Shown piece by piece: positions 43,721 to 53,913 of a stretch of 64,000 nt of DNA. This stretch comes from Saccharum officinarum. Lineage: Eukaryota > Streptophyta > Magnoliopsida > Poales > Poaceae. The stretch spans positions 797,759-861,758 of the forward strand of contig CM036154.1 in the NCBI GenBank assembly GCA_020631735.1. Direction: 5' to 3'. Positions within the stretch are counted from its first letter, which is position 1. Every line of letters starts with the position of its first letter. Made by a program: the position numbers and the translations under genes. The notes under the pieces were generated by a model. It made no database searches and was not told the DNA's origin. It saw nothing but the letters and a program-made list of their open reading frames with translations.

Positions 43721-44747
43721 GAGAAAATGTCTATTATAGGACTCCAATAGTTGTGGCTAATATTTGTAGGACTCTAAACATTATTTGTAAGCTTTAATGA
43801 CATTTTGATAATATTAACCATTTTTTCTCATCTCCCAAATACATGTATTTTTGTATATGACCTTATTGCCCTTGTATGTGTGACTGTACGAGAGAATGTC
43901 ACAACGATTCATCTCCCCGTACCCCTAAATCTCTTGTACGTAGTCCGTCTCATCGTCTACTCGCGCCGCCGCCAGGACTGCGGCCAGACTCGCGTCGCCG
44001 TCCTTCTTCCTCCCCTCAGCCATGGACGGCGATCCTCCGCCCTTCCTCCCCTTGGCCATGGACGGCGACGGACCTGCTTCCTTCCCTCGGCCATGGACCC
44101 TGGAGGGTCGGGTGGAGGGCCAGCCACGACGGCTAGTGGAGGGCCGGCCACAGCGGTTCATGGTGGACAGGCCGCAGATCCTGGAGGATCGGCCGATGGA
44201 GCATTTTAGTTGTTATGAGATGTGAACTCATGAATTATTTCCTATGACTTTGATCTTGTTTGGAACTAAATTATGATCATGTGAGATGAACTTGTAATTG
44301 TTAGAATCATATTTGTGCTAAAATTCATGGTTTTATCCATTGCTTGGATCATCTTTTACCCATTTATTTTGCATAGAATACTGTACATGCTGGAGTTTTT
44401 TTTTTTAGGAAACTATACATGTTGGCGTGGTGCCATGGCCAGGCGGCGGCCGGCCAGCCCAGGCCACGGTCAGCCATGGCCAGGCGGCGGCCAGCCAGCC
44501 CAGCCATGTCACGTACGGCCAGGGAGCGGCCAGGGCAGGCAGCCAGACCACGTTGGTAAGGCCCAGGGGCAAAAGAGTCATGCCATGGTCAAATACATGT
44601 ATTTAGGACTTAAAACATGATTGATTGTATCAAAATGTCATTAGAGCTTACAAACAATGTTTAGAGTCCTATTTGGGACAAACAAATGTTTGGAGTCCTA
44701 TTTTAGAGAAGCCACAACGATTGGAGTCCTATAATAGCCATTTTCTC
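43721..44747. mobile_element. Non-autonomous Mutator-like element (Pack-MULE-like)
   Basis: Long terminal inverted repeats start GAGAAAATG, then TCTATTATAGG on the left or GCTATTATAGG on the right, and extend about 95-130 bp; this start resembles the Mutator terminus. The nine flanking bases, GATGAGAGA and TATGAGGGA, match at seven of nine, fitting an aged 9-bp target duplication. The interior has no transposase but does have a GC-rich gene-like block (about 43960-44210, with repeated CCATGGACGGCGA) and an imperfect tandem repeat (44433-44503). It ends 216 bp from the TOM1-like start codon. Confidence 0.75.
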
Positions 44748-45089
44748 TATGAGGGAGGAGGCGAGGCCAATACCCAGAGCGCTGTCGTGAACCCGGTCTA
44801 TGGGCTTTGGAGCATTGGTAGCCGTCCATCAGAGGATCTGTGGATGTGGAAGGCGGGCGGGTTCACGACGAAAGTTGTTGTATGCCCCGCTTCTTGTTTC
44901 GTGTTATCAAGTTTGAAATTGTGGGTCAATTAAGGAATTGGATTTTTGGTTAGAGAAGTTTGGAGCTTAGGGTTTAAACATATAAAATAGGCAACCTTAA
45001 TCTCCCGACTAGTTCTATTGAGAAAGATCAAAGATGGTAGCATCATCCGCGTATAATCTCATCCTCCACATTATCCTATTGTGCTACGA
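44748..45089. other. Intergenic space
   Basis: Unassigned sequence with no supported gene or repeat. A short ORF exists but shows no recognisable domain. Confidence 0.4.
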
Positions 45090-45134
45090 TGAACCAAAAA
45101 AGTCAAAGAGACTTATAATTTAGAACGGAGGGAG
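45090..45134. mobile_element. Stowaway MITE terminus fragment
   Basis: The stretch ends ...ACGGAGGGAG followed by TA, the hallmark of a Stowaway (Tc1/mariner-type) MITE end. The opposite end is not found nearby, so only a fragment remains. Confidence 0.5.
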
Positions 45135-45572
45135 TAGATCGGAGCTAAATTTTTTTTATCACGTAGCATGATCAACATTCACCTTATTAGACAGGGCCTG
45201 GACATAGGTACTTTTGTCCATCGAAAAAATCCTCAATCCAAAACGTGATTTTACTTTTACATTGAAAACATTATTCTTAATCCTCGACGTGACGCGGGGT
45301 TCGTATTTTTCTGAATTTATTCCAGAATTTAACAAAAGATGTTATTTCCATGTTAGGCAACATTGCTCGTCGACAATGAAATGTTTGTGGTGACTTCATC
45401 AATGTCGGAGTTCTCTCTTTCGAGTCTTAGTCTTTCGGATGTGTTTTATAGGGGTAGAATGTATGCATAAGTTCGTAGGGGCAAGTATGTGTGCATGTAT
45501 GAGCGTCTGCGACTGTGTACTATGATTCGGGGCAAGCGATCCAGAATGTCTGCCCTGAACCTGCCCACTTGA

Positions 45573-45937
45573 CGTGTTTTTGCACATATTGGCTTTTGCT
45601 CAGGTCCCGCAAAAGCGGTAGATTGTAGTTACAAAAGAGCAACGGTTACAATGGGTCACAACATCTGATCCTCTTCCATGTGCAAACCACAATCTCTTTT
45701 TTTAATAGAATCAAAAAGACATGTGGCCTAAAGTTTAGCCAACTAAACTTTAGATATTGAGGCTCTAATAAATATATAGTCTTAAACCATTGTCTAAATT
45801 TGTCCAACCTCAAAAAAAATCATTAGAACACAAAAGTGTGCTAAAGTGGTATAGAATTTTGTAGCCAATTAAACTTTAAACTACGAGATCAAAACAGGAC
45901 CTTATTTTCTTCACATCTACTGTATATCTACAAAATG
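45573..45937 (+). repeat. Dispersed duplicated segment, copy 1
   Basis: About 365 bp matching 51318-51713 in the same orientation, with many substitutions and small indels. The core has imperfect inverted ends built on AGTTTAG/CTAAACT sequence, so it probably includes a MITE. No ORF. Confidence 0.65.
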
Positions 45938-46446
45938 GGAAGTCCGACGGCGCGAGGGGTGGGCGGCTTCGGGGGAAGTCCGACGGGTTTAGTAGAAACG
46001 AAAAGATCATAACCCTTATGATACCATATTGGAGGAATAAACTCAACTCACTTTCCATTAATCATTTGAGGGTATATATATATGGAGATTACATGGGGAT
46101 ATAGAGAGGTATGAAACAGAAATAAAATGATCACGACCTTTGGGATTCTAATGTAAACACGCAGTATGCTAACAACTAGGCCCTTATTCTCAGGCCATCA
46201 AATCAAATAATCTTGCATTTGTTTCTGGTGTTATTGGCTTGAATTCTAAGGTTTTGCGTTTGGATTGTTGTTCTATCATTATGTTGGTTTTTCTACATCG
46301 CTTGAATTGGGCACTTTGCTGGTTGTAGGCGCTAACACAACTACAAAAAAGAATACCTTCCTGTTTCAAGACCGGGAAGTTCTGAAAACATTCAAGGAGC
46401 AAACCGAGGAGGTGAATGCTCGTGGTATATTTTTTTGAACTCCGAT
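45938..46446. other. Intergenic space
   Basis: AT-rich sequence with short simple repeats (GTATATATATATGG near 46070) and the motif GGGAAGTCCGACGG twice (45937 and 45972). No gene supported. Confidence 0.4.
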
Positions 46447-46720
46447 ACTGAATCGGCAATGGTTAAATGTCATAGATGCAGTATGTTGTTTGACATTCTA
46501 CAGGAACATAAGTTACCATTACATGTTAGCATTCATAAAAACTTTGATACTTTGAATCTGAATCTGCAATGGTTAAATGCAGAAATGCAATATGTTGTAT
46601 GACACTCCGCAGGAACGTAAGTTACCTTTGCATGTTTGCATTCATAAAATAATAGTCTGGTGTATCTTCAGTAACACGCTCTCTAAAATAATAGTTTGGT
46701 GTATCTTCAGTATGTTCCGG
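46447..46720 (+). repeat. Two local tandem duplications
   Basis: A unit of about 112 bp (from ACTGAATCGGCAATGG at 46447 and TCTGAATCTGCAATGG at 46558) is repeated imperfectly, followed by a shorter unit containing AATAATAGT and TGGTGTATCTTCAGTA repeated about 40 bp apart (46645-46715). Confidence 0.65.
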
Positions 46721-47796
46721 CTCTGTCCAAATGGCTTAAAACTTTTTTTTGCAAGTATTTAGACCCAAAGTAAGGCACCATACAAAATTTTAGATTTTTC
46801 TGATCATTTTTTTTTGTCATTACTACATTTTTTGGGGCTATAAACCGGAGAAAGAATGTTGAATTACCCCTTCAACACAGATTTCTACATCTACCTCCAT
46901 CAAAATTGTTTCACTGGCCATATGAGCTAGACCCAGTAGAAAAGTTTAGTATCATTCCGGATCATTTCAGAGATACACTCAGTTCAACCTCTAACTGGCG
47001 TGTGCCATCGCGCGGAAATACAATTCATTTATAAACTGTAGAAAGTACAAAACCATCTCCGGAAAGTCCTAAACTTGGTGTTTGCTTAACGTGTGGCACG
47101 TGCAAGCCTGAGAAAAAGTTTGACACGGATATGACACCAAACTTTAGAGTTCTAGTTACAACCGATACATGAATTACATGGCAAATAAACATAAGCCGTA
47201 CAAACTGAATTAAACATAAACCTTACGAACCTAAATAAACATTAATTATGGGGCACAACTAGCATCTGTAGCCAGTCATGTATCTATCTATATATATATG
47301 CTTTAAAAAAATTCTAGTAATTTGCTAACTCTAATTTTGCAGCCAGATGCAGTTTGAACATACCAGAAAATCACAATCAGCACACTTGGTCTTAGACAGA
47401 CGTAGATAGTCATGGAAAACTGAAAGCCAGAGATAGGAAAGGGGAAAGAAAAAGAATCCACATGCACCGTACGCCCGCCGCCGCACGATGACGATGCACA
47501 CACGGACGGGGGACACCTCTCCCGGCACGCTCCGGGCGTGCCGGTCCAGGAGGCTCGGCGTCGGTCTGTACGGCAGCGACGGGGCTCGTAGAACGATGAC
47601 GCGCTGCCCGGGCCGTGCCTCGGGGCCTCGCGCGTGCAGTGCAGGCGCCACTACTCGTGGTAGAGAACCTGCACCACTGTCTGCACTGGCAGCCGGTCGT
47701 TTTGCGCCGCGTGCGTTCACGCCTCGCGCGACAGCTTCCGGCAATCCATCGCCCCGCACATCGAATCTTTGGACGCATGCATGAAGCATTAAATAT
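46721..47796. other. Intergenic space with a GC-rich island
   Basis: Mostly AT-rich. The block 47460-47780 is GC-rich and open in several frames on both strands, but no frame shows a recognisable protein. A TATATATA run lies near 47290. Confidence 0.4.
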
Positions 47797-47950
47797 AGAT
47801 AAAAAAATAAAACTAATTACACAGTTTAGACGAAATGGACGAGACGAATCTTTTAAGCCTAATTAGACCATGATTGGACACTAATTGCCAAATAACAACG
47901 AAAATGCTACAGTTGCATTTTGCCAAAAATTTTGACAACTAAACAAGGCC
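47797..47950 (-). mobile_element. Partial Tourist-like MITE
   Basis: It ends ACTAAACAAGGCC followed by TTA, with interior phrases (CTAATTACACAGTTTAG, GACGAATCTTTTAAGCCTAATTAG, ATGCTACAG) typical of a widespread panicoid MITE. The left terminus is missing. Confidence 0.6.
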
Positions 47951-48690
47951 TTAGTTGTACTGAACTACTCTAATAATAGTGACTATATGGCAGTAAAAAA
48001 TAATGAAGATCTCCGTGTTTAATTTCTCACCTTCAAGTAGATGTCGATGGCACGTACGGTACATGTCGTCCGGCCTCGTTAAACCTGGAGCGTTGCGGGA
48101 TCATATCATGAACTTGACAATGGGCAGGTTCATGTCCGAGGCGATCTACGACTCCATGAGAGCCTGCCAACCAATATTCCGACGTCGAGATGAAGTCATC
48201 GTCGGTGTTGTAGTCCAGCCGGGCCACCTCGCCCTCGTGCTCCAGGTACCCGATCCACCAGGATCCTCTCTTTCAATTCCTCTGGACCGCGTCGACGTCT
48301 AACGTGGTGCCGGCGCCGTGGTGATCATGCATGTACCAAATCGATCAGATCTTCCTGTACGGAGGTGCGAGGACGAGGGCTGCACACGCTCGTGATTTGG
48401 GAACGGAGCCGGGAAGACCACTGGGCCTCACTTTTTCACTGTGCGTTGATTTGGGAAGCAAGCGGGCGATTGCTGGAGGAGACGAGTACGTAGTACGTGC
48501 TGGACGCGAACACGGGTCTCGGGAACTAGTAGGCCACTCGGTACTTTTGAATCACAGAGGTTTCTAGGGTTTCTGATCTATGCAAGCGACGTTTTCTCAT
48601 GGCAAAAGAAAGGAAACCACGGGGCGATTAAGGAAATCATAATTGCATGCGGGCGTGTTTTATTTTCTCATGCACACCTCGTACCGTGTG
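47951..48690. other. Upstream region of the peptide gene
   Basis: No supported gene. The minus strand at 48033-48270 has a short protein-like frame (WWIGYLEHEGEVARLDYN) that I could not assign; it may be a gene relic. Confidence 0.4.
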
Positions 48691-48698
48691 TATATAAA
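48691..48698 (+). promoter_or_regulatory. TATA box of the cysteine-rich peptide gene
   Basis: TATATAAA lies 94 bp upstream of the ATG at 48785, leaving room for a 5' leader of roughly 60 bases. Confidence 0.65.
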
Positions 48699-48784
48699 TA
48701 AACCCTAGAAGCTAGTATTTCTTTGCGGCCATCAGATAGTACGTGCCTCCCTTGCAGGTTGACTCCTGTACCTCACGGTCCAAT

Positions 48785-49117
48785 ATGAATAGCAGGTGTG
48801 GAGCCTTGGGGTGCATGATGATCATCTTGTTCCTCGCTGCATCGTCGACGACAGTACTGTGTAAGTTGATGTATCTGACCATCTCATATTTTTACTCTTG
48901 TTAGGTTATTACGTGCTGATGAACCGATCTTCCCGATGCTGCAGCGGGTCGTCCTCACTTGCTCGAGGTCAGAACTGCAAGGACAAGGAGTCGTAATAAT
49001 GCTACTACAACACTGAGCAAGCTCATGGTGATATTTTGCGAAGACAAGTCCTGTGGTGAGAATGGCGAATTTGATTGCTACTGTTGCTTACTGACAGACG
49101 TGTGCTGTAGCCCATAG
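48785..49117 (+). CDS. Small secreted cysteine-rich peptide (MEG/ESF1-like), possibly truncated
   Basis: Exon 1 is 48785-48860, exon 2 is 48945-49117, and the 84-bp intron is GTAAGT...TGCAG. The joined frame gives 82 residues. Residues about 8-25 are hydrophobic (LGCMMIILFLAA), a signal peptide. The mature part is basic, then has seven cysteines in the pattern C-x4-C-x7-C-x-CC-x5-CC, with the CYCC core seen in grass MEG/ESF1 endosperm-type peptides (assignment by recall). The frame ends TAG at 49115-49117. After that stop the same frame stays open to TAA at 49169-49171 and encodes AKCRVECPHCDPQCPPP, which looks like the family C-terminus. The TAG therefore probably truncates an older, longer peptide. 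A TATA box is well placed. Secretion is inferred. Confidence 0.7.
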
Positions 49118-49171
49118 GCTAAGTGCAGGGTGGAGTGCCCTCATTGTGATCCTCAATGCCCGCCGCCGTAA

Positions 49172-50255
49172 TCGAATCGACCATTGCATGTGGTTGGTAT
49201 CGTGATTAGCGGCGGAGGCAGGATTGACGGCAGGAGCTGCTTCCTCTTCTTCTTCCTCCCGTCTCTTCTTTGTGGGAATCACGGCGGTCCCCTACAGTAA
49301 TAATTAAGGTTGCATATGTACCCCTCGTTCTTCCAATCTTTATGTCAAAAATAAAATTGCCTTGTTCTTTAGGGAAAAAAAACATGGTTGGCATCCAAAC
49401 GTGCGATGTGCATGAACAGCCGCAATCAGCTGTCGCTCTCGTTCTAGGTCTAATTAACTAATGCAAAATTTGCGCCATGTTTAAGAAATTCAAGTGTGTA
49501 TTTTCAGATCGACTTCGGTTTCACACGCTCATTTCATGTCACTGCTCCTAACAATGCAGACCTCTCTATTTCTCTATTATATATATCAAGAAGCAAAAGC
49601 TTCGGTGTATAGATATTGGAACTTCGTTCTCTTCTCTTCACTTCTCTTATGTATATATACAACTAAAAAATCCCCAGCGCCATCGTCCACCTGACGCTCT
49701 TCGCTCCCTCCCCAAATGCTCAGCGCACTCTCATCCTTCGCGTCAATCACCTAGCGTCACTCCGGTGTCATCTTCTATCTATACAACTAAAAAAACCAAA
49801 CATCCTCTTCAACCTGTAGCGCAAAGTCCAATTACATTATGGTGAACGTTCGCTCAATTTTAGTCTACTGAATGATATGACCGTTGCAACTTTTCCGGGA
49901 TATATCTTATGTCATCTCTTCCCTGTGTTGTTTGCAGTTACATTCTTCTAGTAGCATGTCCATGCTAATGCTATGGTAAAAAACCAAAAGACGGTATTTT
50001 AATTTTCTACGCACAGAACTATTTGTACCACTGGTGCATTCATTCATGTCATTCTGCGTGGTCATCGTGCGAGACCCGGACACCTTCGCCTAGCTCGTCC
50101 TCATCGCGTCGTCCTCGAAGCACGAACACTGCCGTGCCCAACTCCGCCTCGCCATCAGCGTGCTCCGGCATCACCGCCCTCGCCAGTCCGACGTCCCCAT
50201 GAATAAAGGAAGAAAAACAACCGAAAAGTAAGGCATGGTTGGTCGCATGGATTTA
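49172..50255. other. Intergenic space
   Basis: Likely 3' end of the peptide gene followed by low-complexity and AT-rich sequence. The phrase ATACAACTAAAAAA occurs twice about 120 bp apart (near 49660 and 49780). No gene supported. Confidence 0.4.
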
Positions 50256-51045
50256 GGGTCTGTTTGGAACAAAAGAATATAAAACAGAGGAATGATAGAA
50301 AACACAGGAATATGGTAGGAATAAAGTGAGAAAACAGAGGAATTAAAAACGTAGGAAAGTTATAGAAAGTGGCGTTTGGAACGCAGGAACAGAGAACCAA
50401 TGGATGAATTAAAGAACACCAATATCAAATAGTAAAAAACTAATTTAGTTCATTTACTGCTCACCCGTTTGACCGTCTGCGCGTTGTCTCAGCAGTGGGC
50501 CAGCAGCCTGAGAGAGCATGCTTGGGTGCCGACACGTTGAATCCAATGATATCTTTCATCTTCTCGTTGCTTGAGTCGCGCAGACGCGTTCCTCGGGCTT
50601 CCGCGAAAAAATTGAGTTCGGACGGATGTTTGGGTTGCTCCGTTTTGTGAAGCAACACTCCCCTTTCCAGAGAAAACGGTAGGCTTCATTTCTTCAATCC
50701 AAACGGCACGTGACGTCACCAAAACGCTGGAATCATACTCCCTCCGTATTGGATTTAGAAGTCGTTTAGGACAGCGACACGGTCTTCAAAACACAACTTT
50801 AACCTCTTGTTTTTATAAAAAAATATTTATGAAAAAAATGATATATGTATACTTTTATGAAAGTATTTTTCAAGACAAATCTATTCATATAATTTTTACA
50901 TTTACAAATTTAACAACTTAAAAATTATTGATGATTTATATTCTTAATATTTGACCTAAACCTTCTCCAAAACGACTTCTAAATCTGATACGGAGGGAGT
51001 ATTTCTGTAAAATTCCTTTAGTAATCCTCTGTTCCAAACGACCCC
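50256..51045. mobile_element. Tourist-like MITE (PIF/Harbinger type) hosting a nested Stowaway
   Basis: The ends GGGTCTGTTTGGAAC and GTTCCAAACGACCCC are inverted repeats flanked on both sides by TTA, the target site of PIF/Harbinger elements. The element is unusually long (790 bp) because it contains a Stowaway MITE and about 330 bp of unassigned sequence. Confidence 0.65.
50738..50999. mobile_element. Complete Stowaway MITE
   Basis: A 262-bp AT-rich element with inverted ends CTCCCTCCGTATTGGATTTA / TAAATCTGATACGGAGGGAG, flanked by TA on both sides. This is the signature of Tc1/mariner-derived Stowaway MITEs. It has no coding capacity. Confidence 0.88.
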
Positions 51046-51317
51046 TTAAGAGCTAACTTGGATCCCTTGATTTTCTAGGCAACTCACCTGGTGGCTTTAC
51101 TGGGCAACGACGTGTTTGGTAGTGCCCAAGAATTCTTGCCTTTCCGTACTAGCTTGCAGTGGTAGAGCTTGATTGAACAGATAGGGGGTTAATCTATGTA
51201 ATTGAGCTCTAAACGTTAATGAACAGTGCTAAAATCACTGCTTACTTAATGGAGATCAAGACGAGCAGGGGGCATGTCCCACTTTGGCCTCAACTAAGCT
51301 CCGTCCCTACTTGTAGG

Positions 51318-51713
51318 CGTGTTTGTGTACATATTGGCATTTGCTCAAGTCCCGCGAAGGAGTAGATTGCAATGACACTAATCAAGCCGTAGATTGCAAT
51401 GACAAAAGGAGTAGCGATTATAGTGGGTCACACCATCTTGATCCCCTTCCATGTGCGAACCACAATCTTTTTTTCGGAGGAATCAAAAAGACATGTTTAG
51501 ATCCTATGGCCTAGAGTTTAGCCACTAAACTTTAGCTCTTGAGGCTTTAAATAGATAATCTTAAACCATCATCTAAATTTGGCCAGCCTTCAAAAAATAT
51601 TGATTCATTAGAATACAAAAGTGTGCTAAAGTGGTATAGAATTTAGTAGCCAATTAAACTTTAAACTACGAGATCCAAACCTTAATTTTCTTCACATCTA
51701 CATCTACAAAATG
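51318..51713 (+). repeat. Dispersed duplicated segment, copy 2
   Basis: Same-orientation copy of 45573-45937. It carries an extra tandem duplication of GTAGATTGCAATGACA near 51363-51405 that the first copy lacks. The core (about 51494-51690) has imperfect inverted ends built on TTTAGATCC and GGATCTCGTAG. Confidence 0.65.
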
Positions 51714-52498
51714 CTTGCTTGGCGAGCTCGTTAACTCCTGTCATCAGAGTGCCCGAGGACCTGATAAGGTTGGATTAGAATCAATCACGAACACCCTTTT
51801 CCATTGGCGTGAGTGACTGTAACTATCAATCCAAAAACCTGATCCATTAGAGTATTCTAGCCTACTGTTGCTGGCGGCTGCACTGTGGCTCCATTGGTGC
51901 AATTATCACGGACTTCAAGAACACTAGCTTTCCCAGTTCCAAGGCTTTTTGGCGATGCCCAGCAATCAGCTTGCAGGCACTCGATGACTGCTACTGAATA
52001 TTTAACCGGCGTAGCAGTGGTAGCCACGATCGCCAAGGATAGTTCTAGCCACTGTTACGCCTCAGCTGCTCTCCCGCGCGCGCGAAAATGGAGCAGGATC
52101 GAATAGACGATTAGTAGCTACTAGTAAAAGCCGCGCGCCTTTCGCTGTAGTAGCATAGCAGGAAGATTCTCTGGTGTCCCATTGGCTTTGGCCGTGTCTG
52201 AAGAATCGGGGAACACGAAGGGCAGGGCAGAGGGCACGCCGCACGCATGGCGCTCGGGCCATGGAGTGGATAGAGACAGAGGCGGAGAGTGGCCACTGCC
52301 CATTGCCAATTGCATTGCATCATGCAACATTGTATTCCCTGTAAAGTGTAAAGGGCACCCCTACTCATTCCATGTTGCAACTCGCAGCATGCATCAGCTG
52401 ATGAGCACAGAGGCACACCGCCTGTCTCTGAGAACACATACACACAATGATCACACAACGCCACAACAGCAGATGGAAGGAAGGAAGAACGGCGGCTA
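51714..52498. other. 3' flank of the HMA gene
   Basis: Contains the presumed 3' untranslated region of the gene at 52499-53757. Other short ORFs show no domain. No repeat recognised. Confidence 0.4.
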
Positions 52499-53757
52499 CT
52501 ACATGATGGAGCAGGCGTTGACGTCGTCGTCGTTGAACATGTTGCTGACGGGGTCGGCGCCGCGGTGGGGCTCGTGGAGCTGGCCGTGCTTGTCGCCGTT
52601 GTAGCCGTGGCGGTAGTAGTTGTAGGTGCGGCGGTACGACTCCTCGTCGTGGAAGTAGTCCTTGGCGGAGGTGAAGTGCAGCGGCAGGTCCGGGTTGGGC
52701 CAGAACTCCGCCTTCTTGCCGGCGCGGCGGACCTCCTTGAGCACCCGGTGGCGGTCCACGTACCCCGTCACCGTCACCTTCTCCATCTCCACGTCCACCT
52801 CCACCGAGTCCACCCCGCGCAGCCGACTCACCGCGTGCTTCACCACCCGCTCGCAACCCGAGCAGCACATCCGCACCTTCAGCTCCACCGTCTGGAGTAG
52901 TTGGTTCGTCAGTCAGTTCATGCCTCATGTAGTCATGTGATGTGATGATGATGTCTCCGCACAAGATTATACTATAAAAGAAAAAAAAAACATGCATACT
53001 CCTACTACTAGTATTTTACCGTGGTGAAAAAAAAGGGTTAACTGTTCACAAAACATACAGTAAGAGTATACTAGCTAGTATTTTACTCGAACAATTTACA
53101 GCATGCTATGCTGGTCTCTCTCGACAGTCGACACCGGTGCTCTCAGCTTCAGCAACCGAGGAAAAGGCTTCTCTCTGTATCTTTTTTTTTTCTTCTTCTT
53201 CTTTTCCTTCTCTCCCTTTCTCGCTTTCTTTTCAGGACGCATGCTGCATGCAAGTTGCAAGGTCGTCGCTGTTTTCAACAGGAGCGTCCGCGCATGCACG
53301 CGCGCGCCAAAGGATTACTGTATGCAACCACTATGACTACACAGCGTAAGCTACAGTATAATTCCTGAACACTAAACCCGCGAATTCGAAAAATAGTATT
53401 CGCCTAGCCAAGTTGCCGTACTTGCATGCATCTGCTCTGCTCTGCCTGCCATTTGTGATTTCTTTCGCACGCATGCGCAGCGCAGCATGCCTGATGCCTG
53501 ACGAAAGAACAGAGCACGCAAGCAGAGACGAAGGAGAAAAAGAAGCCCAAAGCCAACGGACGCACCTGCAGCGACAGCGGCCTGCTGCTCCGGCCCATCC
53601 TGCGCCCGGCGAAGGGGCCCTCGTGGTAGTACAGGGTGTTGGTGCTCGTCGGGTGGCTGCTGTAGTAGTACGCGCCGCCGCGGTGCCCGTGGCGGTGGCC
53701 GGCGGACGGGTAGAAGCAGCAGAGCAGGAAGTTGGACAGCGACGACGACACCGACAT
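52499..53757 (-). CDS. Heavy-metal-associated isoprenylated plant protein (HIPP), two exons
   Basis: Exon 1 is 53757-53566 (64 codons) and exon 2 is 52891-52499; the 674-bp intron is GT-AG and in phase 0. The protein is 194 residues. An N-terminal extension rich in Ser, His and Tyr precedes a heavy-metal-associated (HMA) domain (about residues 65-125) with the metal-binding motif MCCSGC, then GVDSVEVDVEMEKVTVTGYV and KKAEFWP. The C-terminus is CSIM, a CaaX farnesylation box. Together these define the HIPP family of metal chaperones. Membrane attachment through the lipid is expected, and metal binding through the two motif cysteines. The exact HIPP number cannot be assigned. A TATA-like box lies about 150 bp upstream. 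Confidence 0.93.
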
Positions 53758-53905
53758 GGCGACTTATACAGCTCTCAAGCGCGAGCTCGGGGAAGGAAAC
53801 TTGCCCGGGGAAGCTTGGTTACCCCGCCGTGCTTTCTTTGCTTGCGAGCTCGGGTTGGCGTTGGACGCTCGAGCGAGTGCCCTCTCGCCTCTGCCTCTGC
53901 CGCTG

Positions 53906-53913
53906 CTTTTATT
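53906..53913 (-). promoter_or_regulatory. TATA-like box of the HIPP gene
   Basis: On the minus strand AATAAAAG lies about 150 bp upstream of the HIPP ATG, within GC-rich promoter sequence. Confidence 0.5.

Noticed and set aside
47331..47789. Long minus-strand ORF (152 codons) in a GC-rich island, with overlapping ORFs in other frames
   Set aside because: Open in several frames on both strands because of base composition; no domain, signal or codon pattern supports translation.
48033..48270. Minus-strand frame with protein-like text (WWIGYLEHEGEVARLDYN)
   Set aside because: It has a stop upstream, no clear start, no splice context and no family I can name. Kept only as a possible gene relic.
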